16,184 nucleotides of DNA, from contig CAYNDV010000109.1 of the NCBI GenBank assembly GCA_964396055.1, forward strand, positions 1 to 16,184, given 5' to 3'. Both the position numbers and the translations under genes were made by a program. Origin of the DNA: CAYJPV01 sp964396055 (GTDB lineage: Bacteria > Acidobacteriota > Vicinamibacteria > Vicinamibacterales > JAKQTR01). The notes under the pieces were generated by a model, which did no database searches, was not told the DNA's origin, and saw nothing but the letters and a program-made list of their open reading frames with translations. Numbering within the stretch: the stretch's first letter is position 1; every line of letters starts with the position of its first letter. This document shows positions 1 through 7,626 of the stretch, in pieces.

Positions 1-744
<744 letters not shown>

Positions 745-913
745 AAGGTGTTGCCCACGGCCCTTGCGGACCGGCGGGCGAACTTTCAACACGCAGCTTG
801 CTTGGCTTCGCTGTTCTGTGTTGTTCGGTACTTGGTCGGGTCAGTCACCGCGGCCCGAAAGCCGCCGCGCCGACCCAGCTGATACTCTCAACTGTGCTTG
901 TCGCGCACTATCT

Positions 914-928
914 AGTTTTCAAAGAACC
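914..928 (-). promoter_or_regulatory. boxA-like antitermination element in the rRNA leader
   Basis: On the minus strand this reads GGTTCTTTGAAAACT. It closely resembles the boxA sequence that loads NusB/S10 antitermination complexes in bacterial rRNA leaders. It lies about 170 nt upstream of the 16S 5' end and downstream of P2, so transcripts from both promoters contain it. A second, shorter boxA-like stretch (GCTGCTTTGAAAAAAG) lies at 1036-1051, upstream of P2, and would be present only in P1 transcripts. The assignment rests on sequence resemblance and position. Confidence 0.65.
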
Positions 929-984
929 GGCACTTGCTGTTCCCCGCCGGACCGACTTTCGTCGTCCCTCAGGGGAACCTTCCA

Positions 985-1013
985 ATCTTACTAACGACCG
1001 CCGGCCTCGTCAA
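985..1013 (-). promoter_or_regulatory. rRNA promoter P2 (sigma70-type)
   Basis: On the minus strand the -35 box TTGACG (1008-1013) and the -10 box TAAGAT (985-990) are separated by exactly 17 bp. Directly upstream are two A-tracts in the minus sense, seven A at 1017-1023 and six A at 1037-1042. They are about two helical turns apart and look like an UP element for the RNA polymerase alpha subunits. The predicted transcription start is near 978, giving a leader of about 230 nt before 16S. Confidence 0.75.
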
Positions 1014-1138
1014 CACTTTTTTTCGGTCTTCGCAACTTTTTTCAAAGCAGCGCCGACCGCGGTCTTCCTGACGAGCCCGATCTGAATCGGTGTTTCAGGG
1101 GTGTCGACCTGGGGGCTCCTGTTCGTTCCCTGGAACCC

Positions 1139-1188
1139 CGGCCCGCCTCGTTGGCGGGCCGCCCCTCGGTCAACTGGGGTGTTGACCG
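1139..1188 (-). other. Two inverted repeats at the start of the P1 transcript
   Basis: The first inverted repeat (1167-1188) has perfect 8-bp arms CGGTCAAC/GTTGACCG around a 6-nt loop. The second (1139-1161) has 9-bp arms CGGCCCGCC/GGCGGGCCG around a 5-nt loop. Both lie just downstream of the predicted P1 start. Neither is followed by a U-run, so they are not classical terminators. They may be leader RNA hairpins, and the first could alternatively be a DNA operator. Confidence 0.5.
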
Positions 1189-1199
1189 GCGGACTTCCA

Positions 1200-1228
1200 A
1201 TACTACGAAATCAGCCCTGGCGTGTCAA
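1200..1228 (-). promoter_or_regulatory. rRNA promoter P1 (sigma70-type, consensus -35)
   Basis: On the minus strand a perfect TTGACA -35 box (1223-1228) is followed after 17 bp by TAGTAT (1200-1205). The predicted start is near 1193, about 450 nt upstream of 16S. The boxes lie between the tyrS stop and P2. Transcripts from P1 would begin with two strong hairpins (1167-1188 and 1139-1161) and then pass through P2. Tandem promoters are usual for rRNA operons. Confidence 0.75.
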
Positions 1229-1239
1229 GGGCCCTCACA

Positions 1240-1274
1240 GGCCGTTCGGCCGTTGGGCCGTTCGGACAACGGCC
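1240..1274. repeat. GGCCGTT-type short tandem repeat after tyrS, with hairpin
   Basis: The plus strand reads GGCCGTTC, GGCCGTTG, GGCCGTTC in tandem as octamers. The last copy then forms an inverted repeat with AACGGCC (1256-1262 against 1268-1274, 5-nt loop). The unit recurs at 2638-2670 and 11974-12000 in the same plus-strand orientation. The hairpin lies about 40 nt past the tyrS stop and could slow or end that transcript, but it has no U-run. Confidence 0.6.
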
Positions 1275-1314
1275 GGCGGCCATCAGAGACTATCGGCCGA
1301 CCCGCGCCCGGGCT

Positions 1315-2598
1315 TCAGCCCCCGATCCGCACCACGTGGTGCTGGCGCGCGCCCTTCCGCAGCACGAACAGCCGCCCCTCGATCGCCTGCTCCAGTGTCA
1401 GGCGCCCGCGCTCGTCAGCCACGCGGCGGTTGTTCACGTACACGCCGCCGCCCTTGATGAGCCGCGTCGCATCGCCCTTCGAGGACGCCAGGCCGCTGGC
1501 CGCCAGCAGCTCCGTGATCGCCAGCCCGTCACCCGCGAAACGCGCCCGCTCCACCGCCGTCGACGGCACATCGTCGAAGACCTCGAGTACCTCGGCGGCC
1601 GAGAGCTCCGTAATCCGCTCCCCGAACAGCAGCGCCGACGCCCGCTCGGCCCGCTCCACCGCCTCCTGCCCGTGCAGGGTCCGCGTCACCTCCCGCGCCA
1701 GCACCCGCGGGGCCTCCCGCTTCTCAGGGGAACGGACCAGCTCGTCCTCGAGCGCCGTGATCTCCGGCAGCGCCAGGAAGGTGAAGTACCGCAGGTACTT
1801 CGGCACGTCACGATCGTCGGTGTTGAGCCAGAACTGGTAGAACCGGAACGGCGAGGTGAGCGCCGGGTCGAGCCAGACCGCGCCCGCTTCGGTCTTGCCA
1901 AACTTGACGCCGGACGAGGTGGTGACCAGCGGCATCACCAGGCCGTGCGCCTTGGTGGCCCGCAGCTTGCGAATCAGGTCGCAGCCGGCGGTGATGTTGC
2001 CCCACTGGTCGGAGCCCCCCATCTGCAGCGTCACCCGGTGCTCGTCGTGCAGCACCAGGTAGTCGTAGGCCTGCAGCATCAGGTAGGAGAACTCGGTGTA
2101 GGACACCCCGTCTTCCTGCTCGAGGCGGCGTCTCACCGACTCCTTCGCCAGCATGTAGTTGACGGTGAAGTGTTTCCCCGTGTCCCGCAGGAACTCCAGC
2201 AGGTTGAGCTGCCGCAGCCAGTCGGCGTTGTTGATGATGCGCGCCGGGTTCGGCGTGGCGTCGAAGTCGAGCACCTTCGCGAGCTGCGCCCGGATCCCCT
2301 CGAGGTTCCGGTCGATCGTCTCGACGCTCATCAACTGCCGTTCGGCGGTCTTGCCGCTCGGGTCGCCGATCATCCCGGTGCCGCCCCCGACGATGGCGAT
2401 GGGGCTGTGACCGAAGCGCTGCATCCGCGCCAGGGCCATCATGGGCAGCAGCGACCCCACGTGCAGGCTGGCCGCCGTCGGATCGAACCCGATGTAGAGC
2501 GTCACCTTGTCGCGCGCGAGCACGTCGCGGAGCCCCTCGGTGGACTCGTACACCAGACCGCGCCACTGGAATTCGGCAAAGACGTCGTTCACAGACAT
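1315..2598 (-). CDS. tyrS: Tyrosyl-tRNA synthetase
   Basis: The 427-residue product is a class I tyrosyl-tRNA synthetase, which activates tyrosine with ATP and charges tRNA-Tyr in the cytosol. The tyrosine/ATP pocket begins at Y35 in the run YIGFDPTAASLHVGS, whose HVGS (46-49) is the HIGH-motif variant. MGGSDQWGN spans 193-201. The KMSKS loop appears as KFGKT (232-236), the form used by TyrRS of the bacterial TyrS type. The C-terminal ~65 residues form an S4-like tRNA-binding domain (LLAASGLASSKGDATRLIKG). Length and domain order are normal. The ATG at 2598 lies only 9 nt after a good -10 box, so the mRNA may be nearly leaderless. It is codirectional with the rRNA operon, whose P1 promoter begins about 90 bp past the tyrS stop. 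Confidence 0.97.
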   Translation of the reverse strand: MSVNDVFAEFQWRGLVYESTEGLRDVLARDKVTLYIGFDPTAASLHVGSLLPMMALARMQRFGHSPIAIVGGGTGMIGDPSGKTAERQLMSVETIDRNLEGIRAQLAKVLDFDATPNPARIINNADWLRQLNLLEFLRDTGKHFTVNYMLAKESVRRRLEQEDGVSYTEFSYLMLQAYDYLVLHDEHRVTLQMGGSDQWGNITAGCDLIRKLRATKAHGLVMPLVTTSSGVKFGKTEAGAVWLDPALTSPFRFYQFWLNTDDRDVPKYLRYFTFLALPEITALEDELVRSPEKREAPRVLAREVTRTLHGQEAVERAERASALLFGERITELSAAEVLEVFDDVPSTAVERARFAGDGLAITELLAASGLASSKGDATRLIKGGGVYVNNRRVADERGRLTLEQAIEGRLFVLRKGARQHHVVRIGG

Positions 2599-2607
2599 AT
2601 GGTCTCT

Positions 2608-2613
2608 ACTATA
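2608..2613 (-). promoter_or_regulatory. -10 box for tyrS, near-leaderless transcript
   Basis: The minus strand reads TATAGT here, ending 9 nt before the tyrS ATG. A start about 7 nt downstream of the box would leave a leader of about 2-4 nt, and no Shine-Dalgarno sequence could fit. No convincing -35 box is seen at 16-18 bp. The call rests on one hexamer, so it is tentative. Confidence 0.4.
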
Positions 2614-2637
2614 GAAGGGCCTGGGGACAAGGGCTAG

Positions 2638-2670
2638 GGCCGTTCGGCCGTTCAGCTCTCGGCCGTTCAG
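2638..2670. repeat. GGCCGTT-type repeats upstream of tyrS
   Basis: Three GGCCGTTC units lie on the plus strand at 2638, 2646 and 2661, the last two separated by a short spacer. They are followed within 20 bp by the CTTCTGT heptads at 2687-2714. The same order, GGCCGTT repeats and then CTTCTGT heptads, recurs at 11974-12076. The segment lies in the 285-bp non-coding gap between purN and tyrS, which holds repeats throughout and no credible gene. Confidence 0.6.
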
Positions 2671-2686
2671 CGTGACGGCGTGATCC

Positions 2687-2714
2687 CTTCTTGCTTCTGT
2701 CTTCTTGCTTCTGT
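2687..2714. repeat. Heptanucleotide array (CTTCTTG/CTTCTGT)
   Basis: The plus strand reads CTTCTTG, CTTCTGT, CTTCTTG, CTTCTGT with no gaps, that is two copies of a 14-mer made of two heptads. A decayed unit (CTTTCCT) follows. A larger array of the same family is found at 12032-12059. It is non-coding, in the purN-tyrS gap. Confidence 0.75.
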
Positions 2715-2800
2715 CTTTCCTCGGGCCGGCACGGCCGCTCTCGAGCCGGACTCCGCAGGCCGGGAACCCTCCTCGGCTTGGCGTCGGGTTCCAGATCTTC

Positions 2801-2824
2801 GTGGCGTCCGGCTTCAGCCGGACG
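2801..2824. repeat. REP-like hairpin element, copy 1
   Basis: GTGG is followed by a palindrome with arms CGTCCGGC/GCCGGACG around TTCA. The same element occurs at 10038-10062 and 11417-11441, always on the plus strand and always preceded by TTC. A conserved GTxG-type tetranucleotide before a GC-rich hairpin is the layout of REP elements mobilised by RAYT transposases. No RAYT gene is present here. Confidence 0.65.
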
Positions 2825-2880
2825 TGACGCTCTGAGCGGCCTGCTTCGTACGGCTCGCTCGGACCTCGCCCGGCCCGAGG

Positions 2881-2901
2881 GATTCACGGTTCACGGTCGG
2901 G
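2881..2901. repeat. GGTTCAC heptads overlapping the purN stop
   Basis: The heptads GATTCAC, GGTTCAC and the partial GGTCGGG run in register on the plus strand. Read on the minus strand they encode the last residues of PurN (DREP) and its TGA stop (2884-2886). The same GGTTCAC family forms a longer array after rlmN at 10005-10039. Confidence 0.6.
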
Positions 2902-3513
2902 GTGCGACAGCCCCCAGACGAGGCGTCTGCCTTGGATGGTCCAGCCGCCGTCGAGCAGGCGCTGGATCGCCTCGGGGTAGATGCGGTGCTCCTCCACCAG
3001 GATCCGCGCTGAGAGCGTGTCCTCCGTGTCATCGTCACGGACCGGGACGGCCGCCTGCGCGACAATCGGACCGGCGTCGAGATCGGCGTTGACGAGGTGC
3101 ACCGTCGCGCCGGCGATGCGGACGCCGTGTTCGAGGGCCTGCCGCTGGGCGTGCAGCCCGGGAAACGCCGGCAGCAGGGCAGGATGGATGTTCAGGATCC
3201 GGTCCGGGAAGGCCTCGATGAAAACCGGGCTCAGCAGCCGCATGAACCCGGCCAGGCAGACCAGGCGCACGTCGCGTGCACGCAACGCATCCACCATGGC
3301 CTGATCGAAGGCTTCCCGCGTGGCGAAGCTGCGGTGGTTCAGCACGAGCGTGTCGAGGCCGGCCTCGCGGGCACGCTCGAGGCCGTACGCCTCCGCCTTG
3401 TTCGAAATCACCAGCGCGATGCGGGCGTCCAGGCGCCCGTCGTGGATGGCGTTGATGATCGACTGCAGGTTCGACCCGCGGCCCGAAATGAGGATGCCCA
3501 GGTTGCGGTTCAC
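2884..3513 (-). CDS. purN: Phosphoribosylglycinamide formyltransferase (10-formyl-THF-dependent)
   Basis: The 209-residue enzyme transfers a formyl group from 10-formyltetrahydrofolate to GAR, the third step of purine synthesis. The phosphate-binding loop SGRGSN is at 10-15. The catalytic set is complete: N108 and H110 in ILNIHPALLPAFPG, and D146 in LDAGPI, matching N106/H108/D144 of E. coli PurN (212 residues). The start is a GTG at 3513, the codon directly next to a 56-bp heptamer array that fills the purM-purN gap. The array provides GGGGG every 7 nt in the mRNA sense, the only Shine-Dalgarno-like sequence available. The C-terminal codons and the stop lie in another heptamer repeat. It is probably cotranscribed with purF and purM. 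Confidence 0.96.
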   Translation of the reverse strand: MNRNLGILISGRGSNLQSIINAIHDGRLDARIALVISNKAEAYGLERAREAGLDTLVLNHRSFATREAFDQAMVDALRARDVRLVCLAGFMRLLSPVFIEAFPDRILNIHPALLPAFPGLHAQRQALEHGVRIAGATVHLVNADLDAGPIVAQAAVPVRDDDTEDTLSARILVEEHRIYPEAIQRLLDGGWTIQGRRLVWGLSHPDREP

Positions 3514-3569
3514 AGCCCCCAGCCCCCAGCCCCCAGCCCCCAGCCTCTAGCCTCTAGCCTCTAGCCTCT
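3514..3569. repeat. Eight-unit heptamer array between purM and purN
   Basis: The plus strand has four perfect AGCCCCC units (3514-3541) followed by four perfect AGCCTCT units (3542-3569), 56 bp without a single interruption. In the mRNA sense it reads AGAGGCT x4 and then GGGGGCT x4. The purM codons for R and G and its TAG stop (3561-3563) are inside the array. The purN GTG start (3511-3513) touches its end. The array is therefore the whole intergenic region, including whatever serves as the purN ribosome binding site. Confidence 0.9.
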
Positions 3570-4586
3570 GTATTGAACCCCCGGCTCGCCCTCGATGATG
3601 CGGCCGAGGCGGTACACCTGGCTCTCGCCGGCCGCCTGCAGCATCGCCGTCACGCGATCCGCATCGTCCTGCGCGCAGCCCACGATGAGGCCGATGCCCA
3701 TGTTGAAGGTGCGGTACATGTCGTCGGGGGGGACGCCGCCGACGCGGGCCATGTAACGGAACACCGGGTTGGGCGTCCAGGCCGCCCGGTCGATGAGCGC
3801 CGCCGTGCCGGCCGGGAGGATGCGCGGCAGGTTCTCGGTGATGCCGCCGCCCGTGATGTGCGCCAGGCCCTTGACGAGCCCCGCCTCGAGCAGCGGGCGG
3901 ACGACGGGCAGGTACGACCGGTGCACGCGGAGCAGTTCATCGGCGACAGTGCCGCCGAATTCCTCCACGAAGGCCCCGGGCCCCAGGGCCAGGCGATCGA
4001 AGAAGATGGAACGCGCGAGGGAATAGCCGTTGGTGTGCAGGCCCGTCGACCGCAGGCCCAGCAGCGCGTCCCCGGGCCGCAGCGAGGCGCCGGTGATCAG
4101 CCGGTCGCGCTCGACGACGCCGACGATGAAGCCGGCGATGTCGTACTCGCCGGCGGCATAGAAGCCCGGCATCTCGGCGGTTTCGCCGCCGATGAGCGCG
4201 CAGCCGTTCTCGCGGCAGGCCGTGGCCACGCCCTCGATGACGGCGGCGGCCACGTCGGGCTCGAGGCGGCCGGTGGCGAGGTAATCGAGGAAGAAGAGCG
4301 GCACGGCGCCCTGCACCAGAATGTCGTTGACGCAGTGGTTCACGAGATCCTGGCCGACGGTGCCGTGGCGGCCCGTCATGAACGCCAGCTTGAGCTTGGT
4401 GCCGACGCCGTCGGCGCTCGACACGAGCACCGGATCACGGTAGCCCTCGCCGAGGCGGAACAGGCCTCCGAAGGACCCGATCGACGACAGGACGCCGGGC
4501 GTGAAGGTGCTCTTCGCGAAGCCGCGGATACGCCGGACGGTCTCGTTGCCGGCATCGATGTCCACGCCAGAGGCTTTGTAGTCCAT
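3561..4586 (-). CDS. purM: Phosphoribosylformylglycinamidine cyclo-ligase (AIR synthetase)
   Basis: The 341-residue ATP-dependent enzyme closes the imidazole ring, converting FGAM to AIR, the fifth step of purine synthesis. Family signatures are present in order: SSADGVGTKLKLA (56-68), DLVNHCVNDILVQGA (80-94), GGETAEMPGFY (from 133) and the glycine-rich GGGITENLPRIL in the C-terminal domain. Length matches the family (about 340-350). The ATG at 4586 is preceded by GGGAGG about 12 nt upstream, within the 34-nt gap after the purF stop, so it is very probably in one operon with purF. The last two codons and the stop are contributed by the AGAGGCT heptamer array, so the true ancestral C-terminus may have been altered slightly. 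Confidence 0.97.
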   Translation of the reverse strand: MDYKASGVDIDAGNETVRRIRGFAKSTFTPGVLSSIGSFGGLFRLGEGYRDPVLVSSADGVGTKLKLAFMTGRHGTVGQDLVNHCVNDILVQGAVPLFFLDYLATGRLEPDVAAAVIEGVATACRENGCALIGGETAEMPGFYAAGEYDIAGFIVGVVERDRLITGASLRPGDALLGLRSTGLHTNGYSLARSIFFDRLALGPGAFVEEFGGTVADELLRVHRSYLPVVRPLLEAGLVKGLAHITGGGITENLPRILPAGTAALIDRAAWTPNPVFRYMARVGGVPPDDMYRTFNMGIGLIVGCAQDDADRVTAMLQAAGESQVYRLGRIIEGEPGVQYRG

Positions 4587-4620
4587 AGTGATGAGCGGTC
4601 CTCCCGCCGCCAGGCGCCTG

Positions 4621-6045
4621 CTACCGTGACACCGCGCCGCGGGTGTCCAAGGTGAGCGGCAGCTGGAGGTAGGCGATTTCGTCGCGGGGGAAGGGCACCG
4701 GGTACCGTCCCGTGTAACACGACGTGCAGTAGCGGTCGCGGTGGGAGTTCACCGCCGCCAGCAGGCCTTCGAGGCTGAGGTACTGCAGGCTGTCGGCCTC
4801 GATGTACTTCCGCACCTCGTCCAGCGTATGGGTGGCCGCGATGAGCTCGGCCCGTCGCGGCGTGTCGATGCCGTAGAAACACGGCGACACGGTGGGCGGG
4901 CAGCTGATGCGGACGTGGACCTCGAGGGCGCCGGCGGCCTTGATCATCTTCACGATCTTGCGGCTGGTCGTCCCGCGCACGATTGAATCGTCGATGAGCA
5001 CGACGCGGCGCCCCTCGAGCATGTCGCGCACGGGGTTCAACTTCACCTTCACGCCGAAGTGGCGGATGGCCTGCGTGGGCTCGATGAACGTCCGCCCGAC
5101 GTAGTGGTTGCGGATCAGCCCGAAGCGCATCGGCACGCCCGACACCTCCGAGTAGCCGACGGCGGCGCAGACGCCGGAGTCCGGCACCGGCACGACCACG
5201 TCGGCCGTCACGGGCGCCTCGCGGGCGAGGCCGCGGCCGAGGTTCGTGCGCACCTTGTCGACGCTCTCGCCGAACACGAGACTGTCGGGCCTGGCGAAGT
5301 AGACGTGCTCGAAGATGCAGTGCGACGCCGGCGAGGCCGGGAAGGGTTTCACCGACCGGTGCCCGCCGGGTCCGATGAAGAGGACCTCGCCGGGCTCGAT
5401 GTCGCGGACGTAAGTGGCGCCGATCAGGTCCATGGCGCACGTCTCGGAGCACACCACCCAACCCCCGTCGAGGCGGCCGAGGGCCAGGGGCCGGAAGCCG
5501 TGCGGGTCGCGCGCCGCCACGAGCACGTCCTTCGTCATGAACAGCAGCGAGAAGGCGCCCTGGGCCTGGGAGACGGACTCGACGATGGCCGCCTCGGGCT
5601 CGCGGGCCCGCGACCGCGCGTAGAGGTGCAGGAACACCTCGGTGTCGCTCGAGGTCTGGAAGATCGACCCGGCGGAGACCAGGTTGTCGCGCAGTTCGCG
5701 CTCGTTGACGAGGTTGCCGTTGTGGCACACGGCGATCTGGCCGTGCACGCAATCGATCAGGATCGGCTGGGCGTTGGCGAGGCGGCTCTCGCCGGCCGTG
5801 GAGTACCGCACGTGGCCGATGGCCGCCGAGCCGGCCAGGCCCGTCAGCGTGTCCTGGGTGAAGACGTCGGCCACGTACCCCATGCCCTTGGACACGCGCA
5901 CGCGGACGCCGTCCGAGGCGGCGATGCCGGCGCTCTCCTGTCCGCGGTGCTGGAGGGCGTACAGGCCCAGGTAGGCCAGCCTGGACGCCTCGGCGTGCCC
6001 GAAGACGCCGAACACGCCGCACTCGTCCTTGAACTTGTCCAGCAT
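4621..6045 (-). CDS. purF: Amidophosphoribosyltransferase (Fe-S, propeptide type)
   Basis: The 474-residue enzyme commits PRPP to purine synthesis by transferring glutamine amide nitrogen to make phosphoribosylamine. The start chosen is the ATG at 6045, giving MLDKFKDE followed by C9. C9 would become the N-terminal catalytic Cys of the Ntn-hydrolase glutaminase domain after propeptide removal, as in the Bacillus enzyme. An in-frame ATG upstream adds 39 residues of non-homologous low-complexity sequence and is disfavoured. Glutaminase motifs include HNGNLVN (108-114) and RDPHGFRPL (179-187). The PRPP-binding motif VVLIDDSIVRGTTS is at 348-361. C243, C389, C440 and C443 are spaced like the four [4Fe-4S] ligands of the oxygen-labile Bacillus-type enzyme. 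It sits 25 nt after the small membrane-protein gene. Confidence 0.96.
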   Translation of the reverse strand: MLDKFKDECGVFGVFGHAEASRLAYLGLYALQHRGQESAGIAASDGVRVRVSKGMGYVADVFTQDTLTGLAGSAAIGHVRYSTAGESRLANAQPILIDCVHGQIAVCHNGNLVNERELRDNLVSAGSIFQTSSDTEVFLHLYARSRAREPEAAIVESVSQAQGAFSLLFMTKDVLVAARDPHGFRPLALGRLDGGWVVCSETCAMDLIGATYVRDIEPGEVLFIGPGGHRSVKPFPASPASHCIFEHVYFARPDSLVFGESVDKVRTNLGRGLAREAPVTADVVVPVPDSGVCAAVGYSEVSGVPMRFGLIRNHYVGRTFIEPTQAIRHFGVKVKLNPVRDMLEGRRVVLIDDSIVRGTTSRKIVKMIKAAGALEVHVRISCPPTVSPCFYGIDTPRRAELIAATHTLDEVRKYIEADSLQYLSLEGLLAAVNSHRDRYCTSCYTGRYPVPFPRDEIAYLQLPLTLDTRGAVSR

Positions 6046-6070
6046 AGGCGCGATGACCGATCCCGTCCGG

Positions 6071-6274
6071 TTAGTCGCCGGCCGACTGGAGGAACTTGAC
6101 GCCGACGCCGGCGTCCACCAGGGCGGCCAGCAGCAGGGCCACGCCCAGCACGGGCCGCGCATCCGCCTGCACCGGGAACACCCCGGTCCAGAACAGGACG
6201 CTCAGAACCAGCAGCACCAGGCCGCTGATGAGGAGCGCCACCCCCACGATTCGTCTGCTGCCGGACCGATCCAT
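6071..6274 (-). CDS. Small hypothetical membrane protein (67 aa)
   Basis: The 67-residue product is not recognised. A basic N-terminus (MDRSGSRR) precedes a hydrophobic stretch at about 9-33. A short polar turn with a P-V-Q-A-D-A-R-P stretch follows, then a second hydrophobic stretch at about 42-61, so two membrane helices with both ends probably cytosolic. Support for it being real: GAGGG lies about 8 nt before the ATG, it shares the frame and strand of the operon, and it fills the only gap (276 nt) between purB and purF, 47 nt after the purB stop and 25 nt before purF. The composition is typical of small membrane proteins of unknown function. A role in purine synthesis is not implied beyond position. 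Confidence 0.65.
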   Translation of the reverse strand: MDRSGSRRIVGVALLISGLVLLVLSVLFWTGVFPVQADARPVLGVALLLAALVDAGVGVKFLQSAGD

Positions 6275-6321
6275 GTCAGTGCCCTCACAGTGCGCACGGC
6301 CGGCGGGGCGCGGCCGGCGGC

Positions 6322-7626
6322 TCAGACCAGCCCGTCGTCGAAGACCCGCGCGAAGATCGCGTCCACGTGGCGGAGCTGGTGGTCGAGATCGAACACACGG
6401 TCCAGGTCCGCCACGGGCAGCACCGCCGTCACCTCGGCGTCCTGCCTGAGGAGGCTGGCGAAATCGAGCCCCTCGAGCGACGCCCGCATGGCGTGGCGCT
6501 GCACCCACTCATAGGCCTGCTCGCGCGAGACGCCGCGGCTGGCCAGCTCGAGCAGGACCGCGCCCGAGAACACCACGCCCCGCGACAGCTCCAGGTTGCG
6601 CCGCATGCGGTCCGGATAGACCACCATGTCGGCGGCGATGCGGGTGAACCGCCGGAGCATGTGATCCAGCCCGATGAACGAGTCGGGGAAGATGATGCGC
6701 TCCACCGACGAGTGCGAGATGTCCCGCTCGTGCCAGAGCGCGATGTTCTCCAGCGCCGCGCCCAGGTTGCCGCGCAGCACGCGCGCCAGCCCGACCACCT
6801 GCTCGCAGGCGATGGGGTTGCGCTTGTGCGGCATGGCCGACGAGCCCTTCTGGCCGCGGTCGAAGGGCTCTTCGACTTCGCCGATCTCGGTCTTCTGCAG
6901 GCCCCGGATCTCCAGCGCGAACTTCTCGAGCGACGCGGCCGTGATGGCCAGGGCCGCCATGAGCTCGGCGTGGCGGTCGCGCTGGATGACCTGCGACGAC
7001 ACGGGCGCCGGGCGCAGGCCAAGCCGGGCGCAGACATCCGCCTCGATGGCGGGATCGAGGTGCGCGAAGGTGCCGACGGCGCCGGACACCTTGCCCACCG
7101 ACACCCCGTCGCGGCCGCGGCGGACACGCTCGATGGCGCGCCCGAGTTCGGCGTACCACAGCGCCAGCTTCAGGCCGAAGGTCATGGGCTCGGCGTGCAC
7201 GCCGTGGGTGCGGCCGATCATCGGCGTCCGGCGGTGCTCCATGGCGCGCCGCCGGACCGCGTCGCGCAGGGCGTCGAGCCGCCCCAGGATCAGGCCGCAG
7301 GCGTCCCGCAACTGGAGCGCCAGCGCCGTGTCGAGGACGTCCGACGAGGTCAGGCCGAAGTGCAGCCAGCGGGCCTCGGGCCCGACGTGCTCGGCCACGG
7401 CCTGCGTGAACGCGATGATGTCGTGCCGGGTGACGGCCTCGATCGCCTCGATGCGCGCCACGTCGAAGGCGCCCCGGTCGCGGATCGCCACGGCCGCCGC
7501 GGCGGGAATCAGGCCCCGCGCGGCCATGGCCTCCGCCGCCGCGATCTCGACCTTCAGCCACGTGGCGTAGCGGTGCTCGTCGCTCCAGATGCGCCCCATC
7601 TCGGGGTGGGTGTAGCGCGCGATCAT
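6322..7626 (-). CDS. purB: Adenylosuccinate lyase
   Basis: The 434-residue fumarase/aspartase-superfamily enzyme releases fumarate from SAICAR (step 8) and from adenylosuccinate (AMP branch). HFGLTSSDVLDT (89-100) and GRTHGVHAEPMTFG (138-151, with H141 as the expected catalytic acid) are present. The superfamily signature is GSSAMPHKRNP (261-271), with the mobile-loop serines. Length matches the Bacillus-type enzyme of about 430 residues. The ATG (7624-7626) overlaps the TGA of the upstream M16 peptidase gene by 4 bp (ATGA), which suggests translational coupling. It is followed by the small membrane protein and purF on the same strand. Reading through from further upstream gives only an out-of-frame shadow of the peptidase, so MIARYTHPEM is the start. 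Confidence 0.97.
   Translation of the reverse strand: MIARYTHPEMGRIWSDEHRYATWLKVEIAAAEAMAARGLIPAAAAVAIRDRGAFDVARIEAIEAVTRHDIIAFTQAVAEHVGPEARWLHFGLTSSDVLDTALALQLRDACGLILGRLDALRDAVRRRAMEHRRTPMIGRTHGVHAEPMTFGLKLALWYAELGRAIERVRRGRDGVSVGKVSGAVGTFAHLDPAIEADVCARLGLRPAPVSSQVIQRDRHAELMAALAITAASLEKFALEIRGLQKTEIGEVEEPFDRGQKGSSAMPHKRNPIACEQVVGLARVLRGNLGAALENIALWHERDISHSSVERIIFPDSFIGLDHMLRRFTRIAADMVVYPDRMRRNLELSRGVVFSGAVLLELASRGVSREQAYEWVQRHAMRASLEGLDFASLLRQDAEVTAVLPVADLDRVFDLDHQLRHVDAIFARVFDDGLV

Noticed and set aside
1016..1042. T-runs on the plus strand as an intrinsic terminator
   Set aside because: No GC-rich hairpin precedes them on the plus strand and no plus-strand gene ends there. They fit better as A-tracts upstream of P2.
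2609..2887. Possible 92-residue Arg/Pro-rich protein between purN and tyrS
   Set aside because: It is made of repeat units and a REP-like hairpin, has no ribosome binding site and looks like non-coding spacer.
3514..3569. CRISPR array
   Set aside because: Units are 7 bp with no spacers, far from CRISPR geometry, and no cas genes are present.
6046..6162. Longer PurF start adding 39 residues
   Set aside because: The extra residues are low complexity, overlap the small membrane-protein gene, and would move the catalytic cysteine far from the processed N-terminus.
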